Source: Erysipelotrichaceae bacterium (GTDB lineage Bacteria > Bacillota_I > Bacilli_A > Erysipelotrichales > Erysipelotrichaceae). Taken from it: 5,167 bases of DNA. Of this stretch, positions 1-5,167 are shown piece by piece (the first letter of the stretch is position 1; each line of letters starts with the position of its first letter). The notes beneath the pieces were generated by a model. It was not told where the DNA came from and did no database searches. It worked only from the letters and a program-made list of their open reading frames with translations. The stretch lies in contig JAFWKS010000400.1 of NCBI GenBank assembly GCA_017511325.1, forward strand, positions 1-5,167, read 5' to 3'. A program made the translations under genes and the position numbers.

Positions 1-873
1 GTATAGCTTGCCGGTATTATCGGTAAGTTCATTGGCATCTTTTTTGAAATCTTCGGTTTTTTCTGCGAAGTCAAGCAGATCATTCAGATCTTGATCCTTA
101 AGTTCTTTAAGTAACCCGTTGCTTAATAAAGTAACGGTATAGTCCAGCGAGAAATCATGAACATCAGTTTCGATGTAACCGTAGTTTTCCAGTTTTATGT
201 CCCTGGTGAGTTCATAATTTCTGAGTTTCAGTTTATCTGCAAGATCCGGCAGCGAAGTGATCAGGGCAACCTTGCTGTCACCCATCTGCAGGAGTTTTCC
301 ATTTTTTACTTCGATATTGGAGAATTTATCACTGTCAAGCATCACCATACTGACAGCCATAAAGGGAGCGATCATGCCGTTCTCGTTCAAGGTGTTATTG
401 GAATAATCGAAACGGATTTTCACACGTCCGCTTTTACCAGCAAGTTCGTCTACCTCGATTTCTCTGTTGTTCAGGTAATAGGAGATCTTTACATCTACCG
501 GCAACGGCTTTTCGCTTTGACCTTTATAGTGGATATCTTCACCCTTGTTTTCAAAAAGCAAGACTCCATCCCTGTAGGTAAAACTTTCATCAGAACCGGT
601 ATTTCTGATGTTTTTAAGATCGGAAACATCTTCGATATTGTTTTCACCCTTTGACTTGAGTATGACTTCAACTTCACACTTGCGGATATTGCCATAGGCA
701 TCGGCACTCGCATAGACAGTTTCTTTCTTATCTTCATCGATGTGGGTGATGATTTTTTCTTCTTCCTTTCTGCTTACTTCTTCCTTGACGTCGATTGCTT
801 CGATTTCAGCGGGTTTCTCATTTGTACAAGCACCAAGTAAGAAAACCATCATTAACAGACATATCTTTTTCAT
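1..873 (-). CDS. Extracytoplasmic lipoprotein related to YhgE/Pip-type surface proteins (3' end outside window)
   Basis: The first 291 residues are visible; the frame is open to the left edge. The N-terminus MKKICLLMMVFLLGAC is a lipoprotein signal peptide: two lysines, a short hydrophobic stretch and lipobox L13-G14-A15-C16, so the mature protein should be lipid-anchored at C16. A charged linker (about 20-50) follows, rich in Glu and Lys. The body (about 52-160) has the run ETVYASADAYGNI, then LPVDVKISYYLNN and ELAGKSGRVKIRFDYSNN, which I recognise from secreted Firmicutes proteins often labelled YhgE/Pip-like; their function is unknown. The visible end (about 262-291) is a charged helix entering NELTDNTGKLY, which may open the Leu/Gly heptad repeats such proteins often carry. 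The start lies 9 bp after the permease stop, with AGAGGT overlapping that stop as ribosome binding site, so it is co-transcribed with the transporter. Family assignment is from memory of motifs; the transporter link is inferred from context. Confidence 0.82.
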   Translation of the reverse strand, partial: MKKICLLMMVFLLGACTNEKPAEIEAIDVKEEVSRKEEEKIITHIDEDKKETVYASADAYGNIRKCEVEVILKSKGENNIEDVSDLKNIRNTGSDESFTYRDGVLLFENKGEDIHYKGQSEKPLPVDVKISYYLNNREIEVDELAGKSGRVKIRFDYSNNTLNENGMIAPFMAVSMVMLDSDKFSNIEVKNGKLLQMGDSKVALITSLPDLADKLKLRNYELTRDIKLENYGYIETDVHDFSLDYTVTLLSNGLLKELKDQDLNDLLDFAEKTEDFKKDANELTDNTGKLY

Positions 874-882
874 AATCTACCT

Positions 883-3207
883 CTATTCCACGTTCTTTAA
901 AGCCTGATCCATCTTAACTTTCGCTATCCTTCTCAATTCAAACAGGCCGATAAATACATATGATGACAAGGCCAGTAAAATGACCTTGATGATAACTTTG
1001 GATTCAATGACAAGCGGCAGCCAGCCGTTCATTTTCTGGATCAGCATAATCCTGAAGATGATCTTTAATCCATAACACTCCAAAGGCAATGACCCCAGAA
1101 GCATCAGCACAAAGACGATCGAAGTAGTGACGATGTACAATCTTCCTATCTCAAGATCGTTATAGCCCATGATCTTATTCATGGAGATCGACTGGGAATT
1201 TTTGTCTATGATCGCCTTGGAAAGGATATAGATCAGAACAACATATATAACTACCGCAAAGACAACGACCATGTCCATCATTGAGCCAAACGATACATTC
1301 AACTGTCTGGAAAGTCTGGTCAGAGAATTCTGATCGATAACTGTGCCGATATATCGGGAATCGATATCAGTTATCTTTGTGGCTGAAAAATAACCGGCAT
1401 AGGTGTCCCTTCCCAGGTCAAAGACTTCGTTTAGATCATCAAATGGCATAAAAATACATAGTGCACCCAGATAGTCATAGACACCATCTATTTCGAAAGA
1501 GTAATACTTATCGGAATACTTTTCCTTCAGTGTGATCCTGTCTCCTTTTTCCAATTCAAATTTTTCGCTGTAGGATCTCGAGACATAGATCCTGTGATCT
1601 GAGGTATCGATGTCGATGTATCGGGAATCATCGATGATACCGTAGACGAGTATATCTTCACCCTTATAGCCGATCTCAGGATCAGCCGCAGATTGAAGTG
1701 CATAGGCGGTGAATTTCTCTGCCGTTTCGTTTTCGGTTTCCGTCTCATTTACAAAGTTCAACAGTTCGATTGTGGTTTCAAGCTTATGTTCATCGGAATT
1801 GATGGAATCGGGAAGCTTCAGCATCGTCACATAGCTTGCCAGAGGGTTGCTTTCCACTTCGCGCTGATAGTTATTCAGTAAGACCGGAAGATCCAAGCCA
1901 AACAAAAGCAGCAGATTCGCAAAGATGATGCCTATCAGCAAGACCCCATAGGAACCAAGATTCTGCAGGATTATTCTTATTCTGTATCTGGCAAAAAAAG
2001 GAATATGTTTGTTTAACGGCAAAGCTTTTGCACTGGCGGAAGAACTGCTTTGTCTTCTTAGGAAGTTCATGATCGGCATATCGAGCGATCTGAAGATGAT
2101 CGCAAAATTTATGGCAGTGATCATAGTCAGAGGGATCAGGGTCGTCTTGATCAGGGCATCCAGAGACCAGACTGTTACATATGTCGGCAGAGAATAGGAA
2201 TTGTAGTAGAGAGCGACACAGAGATCCTTCATATAGGTATAACCGAGGATATTGCCGATGATGGCAGAAAAGACAGTGATCAGTTCGGGCATGATCATAT
2301 AGTGAGTGAGAAGTTCTCTCTTGCTGTAACCGGATGCTAGCAGGGTACCGATGACCGTCATTTCTTTCTGAATGGTGTTGGAGGTGGTTATCGCAAAAAC
2401 AAAGGCGATGATGACAATGATCATGTATAAGAGAATTTCCATCATGCCCTGATCGCCGTTCAGGTCGCTTCCGGTGAATCTGATAGCCTGATTGAGATAA
2501 CGTGGGGTAAATCCGGAAAGCCTTACTTCGGCATTTATGTCTTTCATCAGCTGTTCGCTGACTTCTTTTTCCCTGGCTTCATCTACGGGCTCATCAGCAT
2601 ATTTGAAAGCGTAATTATAGGTATAGTCGCTGAAGGAGCTGAAGTCTTCATCGTTAAGGATACAGACGGAAAAAGACACGGCATCAAACATGATGTCGGA
2701 GTTGTTTTCAAAAAGAGCCGAATAGTCGGAGAGCGCCACAAGACCTGTAATAATGTATTCATCATTTTCGCATCTTAGAACATCGCCGATACTGAGGCTG
2801 TTGTTTTCCGCAAACATCCTGTCGATCGCAATTTCCTTTGTCTTCTCAGGAAGTCTTCCGGACATCAGACAGACCTTATTCACTTCAGTGCGGTCTTTGA
2901 AGATCCTGAGCTGTTTTGCATCGGCCGTTTCCCGTGTTACATAGAACTGTTCATAAATCCTGATGCCAAGCTCTTCAATGTTTTTCTTTTCCGCAGGATT
3001 GAGTTTTTTATTGACGGTGAAATTACCGTTTTCGATATTATATTTTTTAAAGCTGTCATCATAGGCTTTGATCATCGATTCGCCGCCTACCAGATATCCG
3101 CTCATCAATGAGATGGAAAATACCAGCAGGACAAAGATGACAAAATACTTGCCAAACTCATCTCTTAGATCACGGGGCAGCCTTTTATATAAAGGATTTC
3201 TCACCAC
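883..3207 (-). CDS. ABC transporter permease, FtsX/MacB type with duplicated FtsX module
   Basis: This is a 774-residue membrane protein. Hydrophobic segments fit eight helices: TM1 about 20-41, TM2 256-276, TM3 304-326, TM4 351-373, TM5 418-441, TM6 644-666, TM7 689-712 and TM8 736-757. Two large extracytoplasmic domains lie between TM1-TM2 (about 42-250) and TM5-TM6 (about 445-640). Each FtsX module has the cytoplasmic loop expected to contact the ATPase: IGTLLASGYSKRELL (286-300) and MNKIMGYNDLEIGRLY (676-691). The N-terminus NPLYKRLPRDLRDEFGKY is typical of a Firmicutes subfamily of such permeases. The start is GTG at 3207, inside the end of the ATPase gene (7-bp overlap), with GAGG seven bases upstream; a second GTG follows immediately. 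MacB/FtsX-type systems generally use ATP for mechanical work on extracytoplasmic partners rather than classical transport. The substrate here is unknown; the lipoprotein encoded next is the obvious candidate partner. Confidence 0.93.
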   Translation of the reverse strand: MVRNPLYKRLPRDLRDEFGKYFVIFVLLVFSISLMSGYLVGGESMIKAYDDSFKKYNIENGNFTVNKKLNPAEKKNIEELGIRIYEQFYVTRETADAKQLRIFKDRTEVNKVCLMSGRLPEKTKEIAIDRMFAENNSLSIGDVLRCENDEYIITGLVALSDYSALFENNSDIMFDAVSFSVCILNDEDFSSFSDYTYNYAFKYADEPVDEAREKEVSEQLMKDINAEVRLSGFTPRYLNQAIRFTGSDLNGDQGMMEILLYMIIVIIAFVFAITTSNTIQKEMTVIGTLLASGYSKRELLTHYMIMPELITVFSAIIGNILGYTYMKDLCVALYYNSYSLPTYVTVWSLDALIKTTLIPLTMITAINFAIIFRSLDMPIMNFLRRQSSSSASAKALPLNKHIPFFARYRIRIILQNLGSYGVLLIGIIFANLLLLFGLDLPVLLNNYQREVESNPLASYVTMLKLPDSINSDEHKLETTIELLNFVNETETENETAEKFTAYALQSAADPEIGYKGEDILVYGIIDDSRYIDIDTSDHRIYVSRSYSEKFELEKGDRITLKEKYSDKYYSFEIDGVYDYLGALCIFMPFDDLNEVFDLGRDTYAGYFSATKITDIDSRYIGTVIDQNSLTRLSRQLNVSFGSMMDMVVVFAVVIYVVLIYILSKAIIDKNSQSISMNKIMGYNDLEIGRLYIVTTSIVFVLMLLGSLPLECYGLKIIFRIMLIQKMNGWLPLVIESKVIIKVILLALSSYVFIGLFELRRIAKVKMDQALKNVE

Positions 3208-3899
3208 TCCAGATCCTCGGCTTTCATCTTGTTTTCGTTCAGATAGTTCTTGTAGATCCTGCCGTCTCTTAAACGAATCACCCGATCAGCTATACCTTTG
3301 AAGGCGTCATTGTGCGTGACCATCAGAACCGTTGAGTAATATGTCTGATTGACAGTTTCGATGAGTTTGATTATTTCTTTACTGGTGACATAATCAAGAG
3401 CTCCGGTAGGCTCATCACACAGAAGCAGGCTGGGGTTCTTGACAATGGCTCTGCCGATCGAAGTACGCTGCTGCTGTCCACCGGAAAGCTGATTGGGCAG
3501 TTTGTTTTCATGTTCTTCAAGACCAAGTACTCTGATCAGATTATCGATATCAAGATGATTCTTTGACAGATAGGCACCGGTTTCAATGTTTTCTCTGACC
3601 GTCAGATTCGGGATCAGGTTATACATCTGAAATATATAGCCAAGATTGTTTCGACGATAGCGGCCAAGCTGCTTTGGTTTGAGACTTTCAATATTGAATC
3701 CGTCACAGATGATCTGTCCTTCATCAGGTTTATCGATTCCTCCGATAATATTAAGCAAAGTCGATTTACCGGATCCCGAAGGTCCAAGCAGGACCACGAA
3801 TTCGCCTTTATCTATTTCCAGGTCTATGCCTTTCAATACATCAACTTTATTGTCTTTAAGACCGTAACTTTTTCTGATATTTTTTAGTTCAAGATACAT
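3201..3899 (-). CDS. ABC transporter ATP-binding protein, MacB/LolD type
   Basis: This 232-residue protein is a complete stand-alone nucleotide-binding domain, the usual length for LolD/MacB-type ATPases. Visible motifs in order are: A-loop Tyr12; Walker A GPSGSGKST (39-47); Q-loop Gln91 in IFQMYNLIPNLT, typical of this subfamily; signature LSGGQQQR (138-145); Walker B LLLCDEPTGALD (158-169) with catalytic Glu163; and switch His196 in MVTHND. No catalytic residue is missing, so it should bind and hydrolyse ATP as a dimer on the inner face of the membrane, powering the permease encoded next. The ATG at 3899 is preceded by GGAGAG (3912-3907) at seven bases. It is the first gene of the operon and its upstream region carries the promoter and two operator-like repeats. 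A short tail after about residue 215 (YKNYLNENKMKAEDLEW) is polar and unremarkable. Confidence 0.97.
   Translation of the reverse strand: MYLELKNIRKSYGLKDNKVDVLKGIDLEIDKGEFVVLLGPSGSGKSTLLNIIGGIDKPDEGQIICDGFNIESLKPKQLGRYRRNNLGYIFQMYNLIPNLTVRENIETGAYLSKNHLDIDNLIRVLGLEEHENKLPNQLSGGQQQRTSIGRAIVKNPSLLLCDEPTGALDYVTSKEIIKLIETVNQTYYSTVLMVTHNDAFKGIADRVIRLRDGRIYKNYLNENKMKAEDLEW
3215..3218 (-). promoter_or_regulatory. Ribosome binding site GAGG deciding the GTG start of the permease
   Basis: GAGG on the minus strand lies seven bases before GTG at 3207-3205 and inside the last codons of the ATPase gene. It supports the overlapping GTG start; no ATG lies near the expected N-terminus. The 7-bp overlap suggests translational coupling of ATPase and permease. 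Confidence 0.7.
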
Positions 3900-3912
3900 A
3901 TAAACACTCTCC

Positions 3913-3930
3913 GGTTAGTTTTCCCTAACT
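3913..3930. promoter_or_regulatory. Operator-like inverted repeat O1 (promoter-downstream)
   Basis: GGTTAGTTTTCCCTAACT contains the palindrome GTTAG-N6-CTAAC; its outermost bases are mismatched. It begins directly after the -10 hexamer and covers the predicted transcription start, so a bound repressor would block RNA polymerase. The core and spacing are identical to those of the second repeat, which argues that both bind the same dimeric protein. The size and AT-rich dyad fit a TetR-family operator, by inference only. Confidence 0.7.
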
Positions 3931-3960
3931 ATTATAGTACAAATGGTTAGTTAAAACTAA
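3931..3960 (-). promoter_or_regulatory. Promoter of the ABC transporter operon
   Basis: Read on the minus strand, a perfect TATAAT (-10) sits at 3936-3931. The best -35 match is poor: TTAGTT at 3960-3955 with an 18-base spacer. Transcription would start near 3924, giving a leader of about 25 bases that includes the GGAGAG ribosome binding site of the ATPase gene. The -35 region is embedded in one inverted repeat and the start site in another, so the promoter looks designed for repression. Not experimentally supported. Confidence 0.65.
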
Positions 3961-3962
3961 CC
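3945..3962. promoter_or_regulatory. Operator-like inverted repeat O2 (promoter-upstream)
   Basis: GGTTAGTTAAAACTAACC is an inverted repeat with perfect 8-bp arms around a central AA. It shares GTTAG-N6-CTAAC with O1 and lies with its centre 32 bp away, about three helical turns, so two dimers would bind the same DNA face. It covers the -35 region of the operon promoter. As the better palindrome it is probably the higher-affinity site. It also lies about 58 bp upstream of the plus-strand gene and might influence that gene. Confidence 0.75.
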
Positions 3963-4019
3963 AATTTTTTTATTTGTCGGCAGGTTTCATGCAGTACATG
4001 TTTAATTATTAAAAAGATA

Positions 4020-4991
4020 ATGACAAATAACGAGAAAAGAATACGCCCTGGTAGTAAGAGATATTACTGGATGCGTTTGAAAACGGATTTCTTTGATCAA
4101 CCGGAAATCAAGAAACTAAGAAGACTCGCCGGTGGGGATACCTATACGATCATCTATCTGAAGATGATGCTAAAGACAGTAGATAATAGCGGTCTATTTG
4201 TTTTTCAGGGCATAGAAGATACTTTTGAAAAAGAGGTTGAAGAAATTGTAGGAGGTAATATTAAATATCCAAGTATGATCAATATCGTTGACTTTGACAA
4301 ACGAATGGGTATTGAGGAATGTAGGGGAGCTGTTGGTTTTAAAGAAAATATTAAAAATGTAGATCTTGTTGGTATTTATAAAAATGATCTAGCTAAATAC
4401 GAAGGAATAGAGTTTTATCCTGATGCTTCTGTTTCTGTCTATTATGTTCATCCTTTTCAAAGTAACAAGTATATTGAGGTGTTTGAATATTTCAAATATT
4501 TAAAAGAAGCTAAAGTTGCTGAACTCGAAGACATAGCACAAAAACTTGGAGCTAAGCATTTCTCTGTAAAAATCCTTGAAGAGTCCTTATCAAACGAGAA
4601 AGTAAAGACCAAAGGTGGCGTTGGTATTGGAGTAAAAAAAGACAAAGCTGGTATTGATGTAGAACAAGGGTCAAGTGAAAAGAAGTATGAATATGTAGGA
4701 ATTGCCGCAGAGAATACTTATCCTGGAAAGGATCCGGTTGAACCAAAATTAGTTTTCTGGGCAAACAACGAATCAATAAAAAGCCTCGTAAAGCAACGTC
4801 TTGATAAGGATAATCCTATAACATCGAAGAAATTTACGCTTGATTACAACACATCTTCTGGCATCAAAGAGAAAGACGCAGCTAAAATAGACGGAGTATT
4901 AAAGGTGCTTAAATTCAAAGCGGCCGGAAGTATTGAAAAAGAGGCTCAGAAAGAAAGCAAAAGAAGATTTGAATATACAATTGATTTCTAA
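4020..4991 (+). CDS. Chimeric protein: phage replisome-organizer N-terminal domain joined to an uncharacterised domain
   Basis: This gene encodes 323 residues. Residues about 13-70 (from SKRYYWMRLKTDFF through RLAGGDTYTIIYLKMMLK to VFQGIEDTF) match the winged-helix N-terminus of Firmicutes phage replisome organizers, which bind DNA at phage origins. In that family the similarity runs on to about residue 120, through the rest of the DNA-binding fold; here it stops near 70-80. The remainder is unrecognised: an alpha/beta part (about 86-190) with YYVHPFQSNKYIEV and the helix EAKVAELEDIAQKLGAK, a glycine-rich beta-hairpin-like part (about 194-230), FWANNESIKSLVKQRL (246-261), and a terminal stretch of alternating charged and apolar residues ending RRFEYTIDF. 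There is no signal peptide or obvious membrane helix. The ATG at 4020 retains the full conserved domain; its ribosome binding site is weak (AAAAAGA). No convincing promoter is visible. It stands alone, divergent from the ABC operon, and looks more A+T-rich, consistent with transfer. The function of the chimera is unknown. Confidence 0.85.
   Translation: MTNNEKRIRPGSKRYYWMRLKTDFFDQPEIKKLRRLAGGDTYTIIYLKMMLKTVDNSGLFVFQGIEDTFEKEVEEIVGGNIKYPSMINIVDFDKRMGIEECRGAVGFKENIKNVDLVGIYKNDLAKYEGIEFYPDASVSVYYVHPFQSNKYIEVFEYFKYLKEAKVAELEDIAQKLGAKHFSVKILEESLSNEKVKTKGGVGIGVKKDKAGIDVEQGSSEKKYEYVGIAAENTYPGKDPVEPKLVFWANNESIKSLVKQRLDKDNPITSKKFTLDYNTSSGIKEKDAAKIDGVLKVLKFKAAGSIEKEAQKESKRRFEYTIDF
4250..4256 (+). promoter_or_regulatory. 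Strong Shine-Dalgarno-like AGGAGGT inside the chimeric gene, near the domain junction
   Basis: AGGAGGT falls at codons 77-79 (Val-Gly-Gly), where replisome-organizer similarity ends. The next in-frame ATG is at 4275 (Met86), 18 bases away, longer than the usual 5-10. It may be a relic of the start region of the gene that supplied the downstream domain, a weak internal start, or a chance product of Gly codons. Confidence 0.3.
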
Positions 4992-5001
4992 GATGAAATA
5001 G

Positions 5002-5026
5002 CAAAGGTGGACACTGTCCACCTTTG
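5002..5026. terminator. Near-perfect 25-bp inverted repeat; possible terminator after the chimeric gene
   Basis: Arms CAAAGGTGGACA and TGTCCACCTTTG are perfect complements around one central C; as RNA this gives an 11-bp stem with a 3-base loop. It starts 10 bases after the stop codon at 4991. The following bases on the plus strand are ATTATAAATTT, A/T-rich but without a proper T run, and the other strand also lacks one, so it is an atypical intrinsic terminator. It could serve both directions between convergent genes, stabilise the mRNA 3' end, or be a protein-binding site. Confidence 0.55.
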
Positions 5027-5075
5027 ATTATAAATTTATGAATTGTTTCCCCATGATTACTTTGGTTTTTATTTT
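5027..5075. other. Short A+T-rich spacer with no recognisable feature
   Basis: Between the inverted repeat and the possible gene end at the right edge there are poly-T and poly-A runs but no supported gene, promoter or repeat. The T-rich run TTTTTATTTTTT (5066-5077) has no adjoining hairpin. Confidence 0.4.
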
Positions 5076-5167
5076 TTAGGGATATGAGCAGTAGATTAAT
5101 TTAATGTTTTTGTTATTTAATGAATCAAATTCAAAAAAAGATATCCTGTCATACAGTTCCTTATGTA
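5076..5167 (-). CDS. Possible 3' end of a minus-strand gene (5' part outside window)
   Basis: From the right edge a minus-strand frame gives HKELYDRISFFEFDSLNNK and then NIKLIYCSYP before TAA at 5078-5076. These 29 codons read like an ordinary protein C-terminus, with mixed charged and aromatic residues, but I do not recognise a family, and an open run this short can occur by chance in A+T-rich DNA. If real, the gene converges on the chimeric gene and the 25-bp inverted repeat lies between them. A competing plus-strand frame from ATG at 5120 also runs to the edge but has no ribosome binding site. Confidence 0.3.
   Translation of the reverse strand, partial: HKELYDRISFFEFDSLNNKNIKLIYCSYP

Noticed and set aside
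157..654. A 165-codon open frame on the plus strand opposite the lipoprotein gene
   Set aside because: It is the complement of a well-supported coding frame with lipobox, ribosome binding site and family motifs. The plus-strand translation has no recognisable motif, and it fits the usual pattern of a shadow frame.
3945..3974. Inverted repeat O2 followed by a run of T on the plus strand, resembling an intrinsic terminator
   Set aside because: The stem is A/T-rich and weak, and no plus-strand gene lies upstream to terminate. The shared core with O1 and the position on the promoter explain it better as an operator.
3974..4006. Possible plus-strand promoter for the chimeric gene (TTGTCG with TACATG or TTTAAT)
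   Set aside because: Spacers of 15 and 21 bases are outside the usual range and the -10 matches are poor, so it is not annotated.
5120..5167. Plus-strand frame beginning MNQIQKKISCHTVPYV and running off the right edge
   Set aside because: There is no ribosome binding site or promoter before the ATG, only 16 codons are visible, and it overlaps a slightly more protein-like minus-strand frame.
1..5167. CRISPR array, tRNA, rRNA, riboswitch or complete insertion sequence
   Set aside because: I saw no regularly spaced direct repeats, cloverleaf-like sequence, rRNA signature or transposase. The operon leader is too short (about 25 bases) for a riboswitch.

Overview
The window looks like chromosomal DNA from a low-to-moderate GC member of the Bacillota (Firmicutes), most likely a gut or oral clostridium or erysipelotrichian. 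This is inferred from protein character: a double-FtsX permease beginning NPLYKRLPRDLRDEFGKY, a lipoprotein related to YhgE/Pip-type surface proteins, Shine-Dalgarno-led translation, and a replisome-organizer domain typical of Firmicutes phages. No rRNA, tRNA or other taxonomic marker is present, so the assignment is tentative.

Positions 1-3899 (minus strand) hold a compact three-gene operon, transcribed right to left. It encodes an ABC-transporter ATPase of the MacB/LolD type (3201-3899), an FtsX/MacB-type permease of 774 residues (883-3207, overlapping the ATPase gene by 7 bp and starting with GTG), and an extracytoplasmic lipoprotein (start at 873, cut off by the left edge). The three products probably form one membrane complex: the ATPase drives conformational change in the permease, whose two large extracytoplasmic domains may act on the lipoprotein or on a shared surface substrate. 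The substrate cannot be read from the sequence; antimicrobial-peptide resistance, lipid or lipoprotein handling and cell-wall regulation are all possible.

Positions 3900-4019 are a divergent intergenic region. It carries a promoter for the operon with a perfect TATAAT and two 18-bp inverted repeats sharing the core GTTAG-N6-CTAAC. One repeat covers the -35 area and the other the transcription start. This is the layout of a repressor-controlled promoter, most likely TetR-family. No regulator gene is in the window.

Positions 4020-4991 (plus strand) hold a visibly more A+T-rich gene of 323 codons. Its first 70-80 residues match the N-terminal domain of phage replisome organizers, but the rest does not continue that family and looks like an unrelated, uncharacterised alpha/beta domain with a glycine-rich beta-hairpin segment. 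This apparent chimera is the most unusual object here.

Positions 4992-5167 contain a near-perfect 25-bp inverted repeat (possible terminator between convergent genes) and, at the right edge, a possible 29-codon 3' end of a minus-strand gene.
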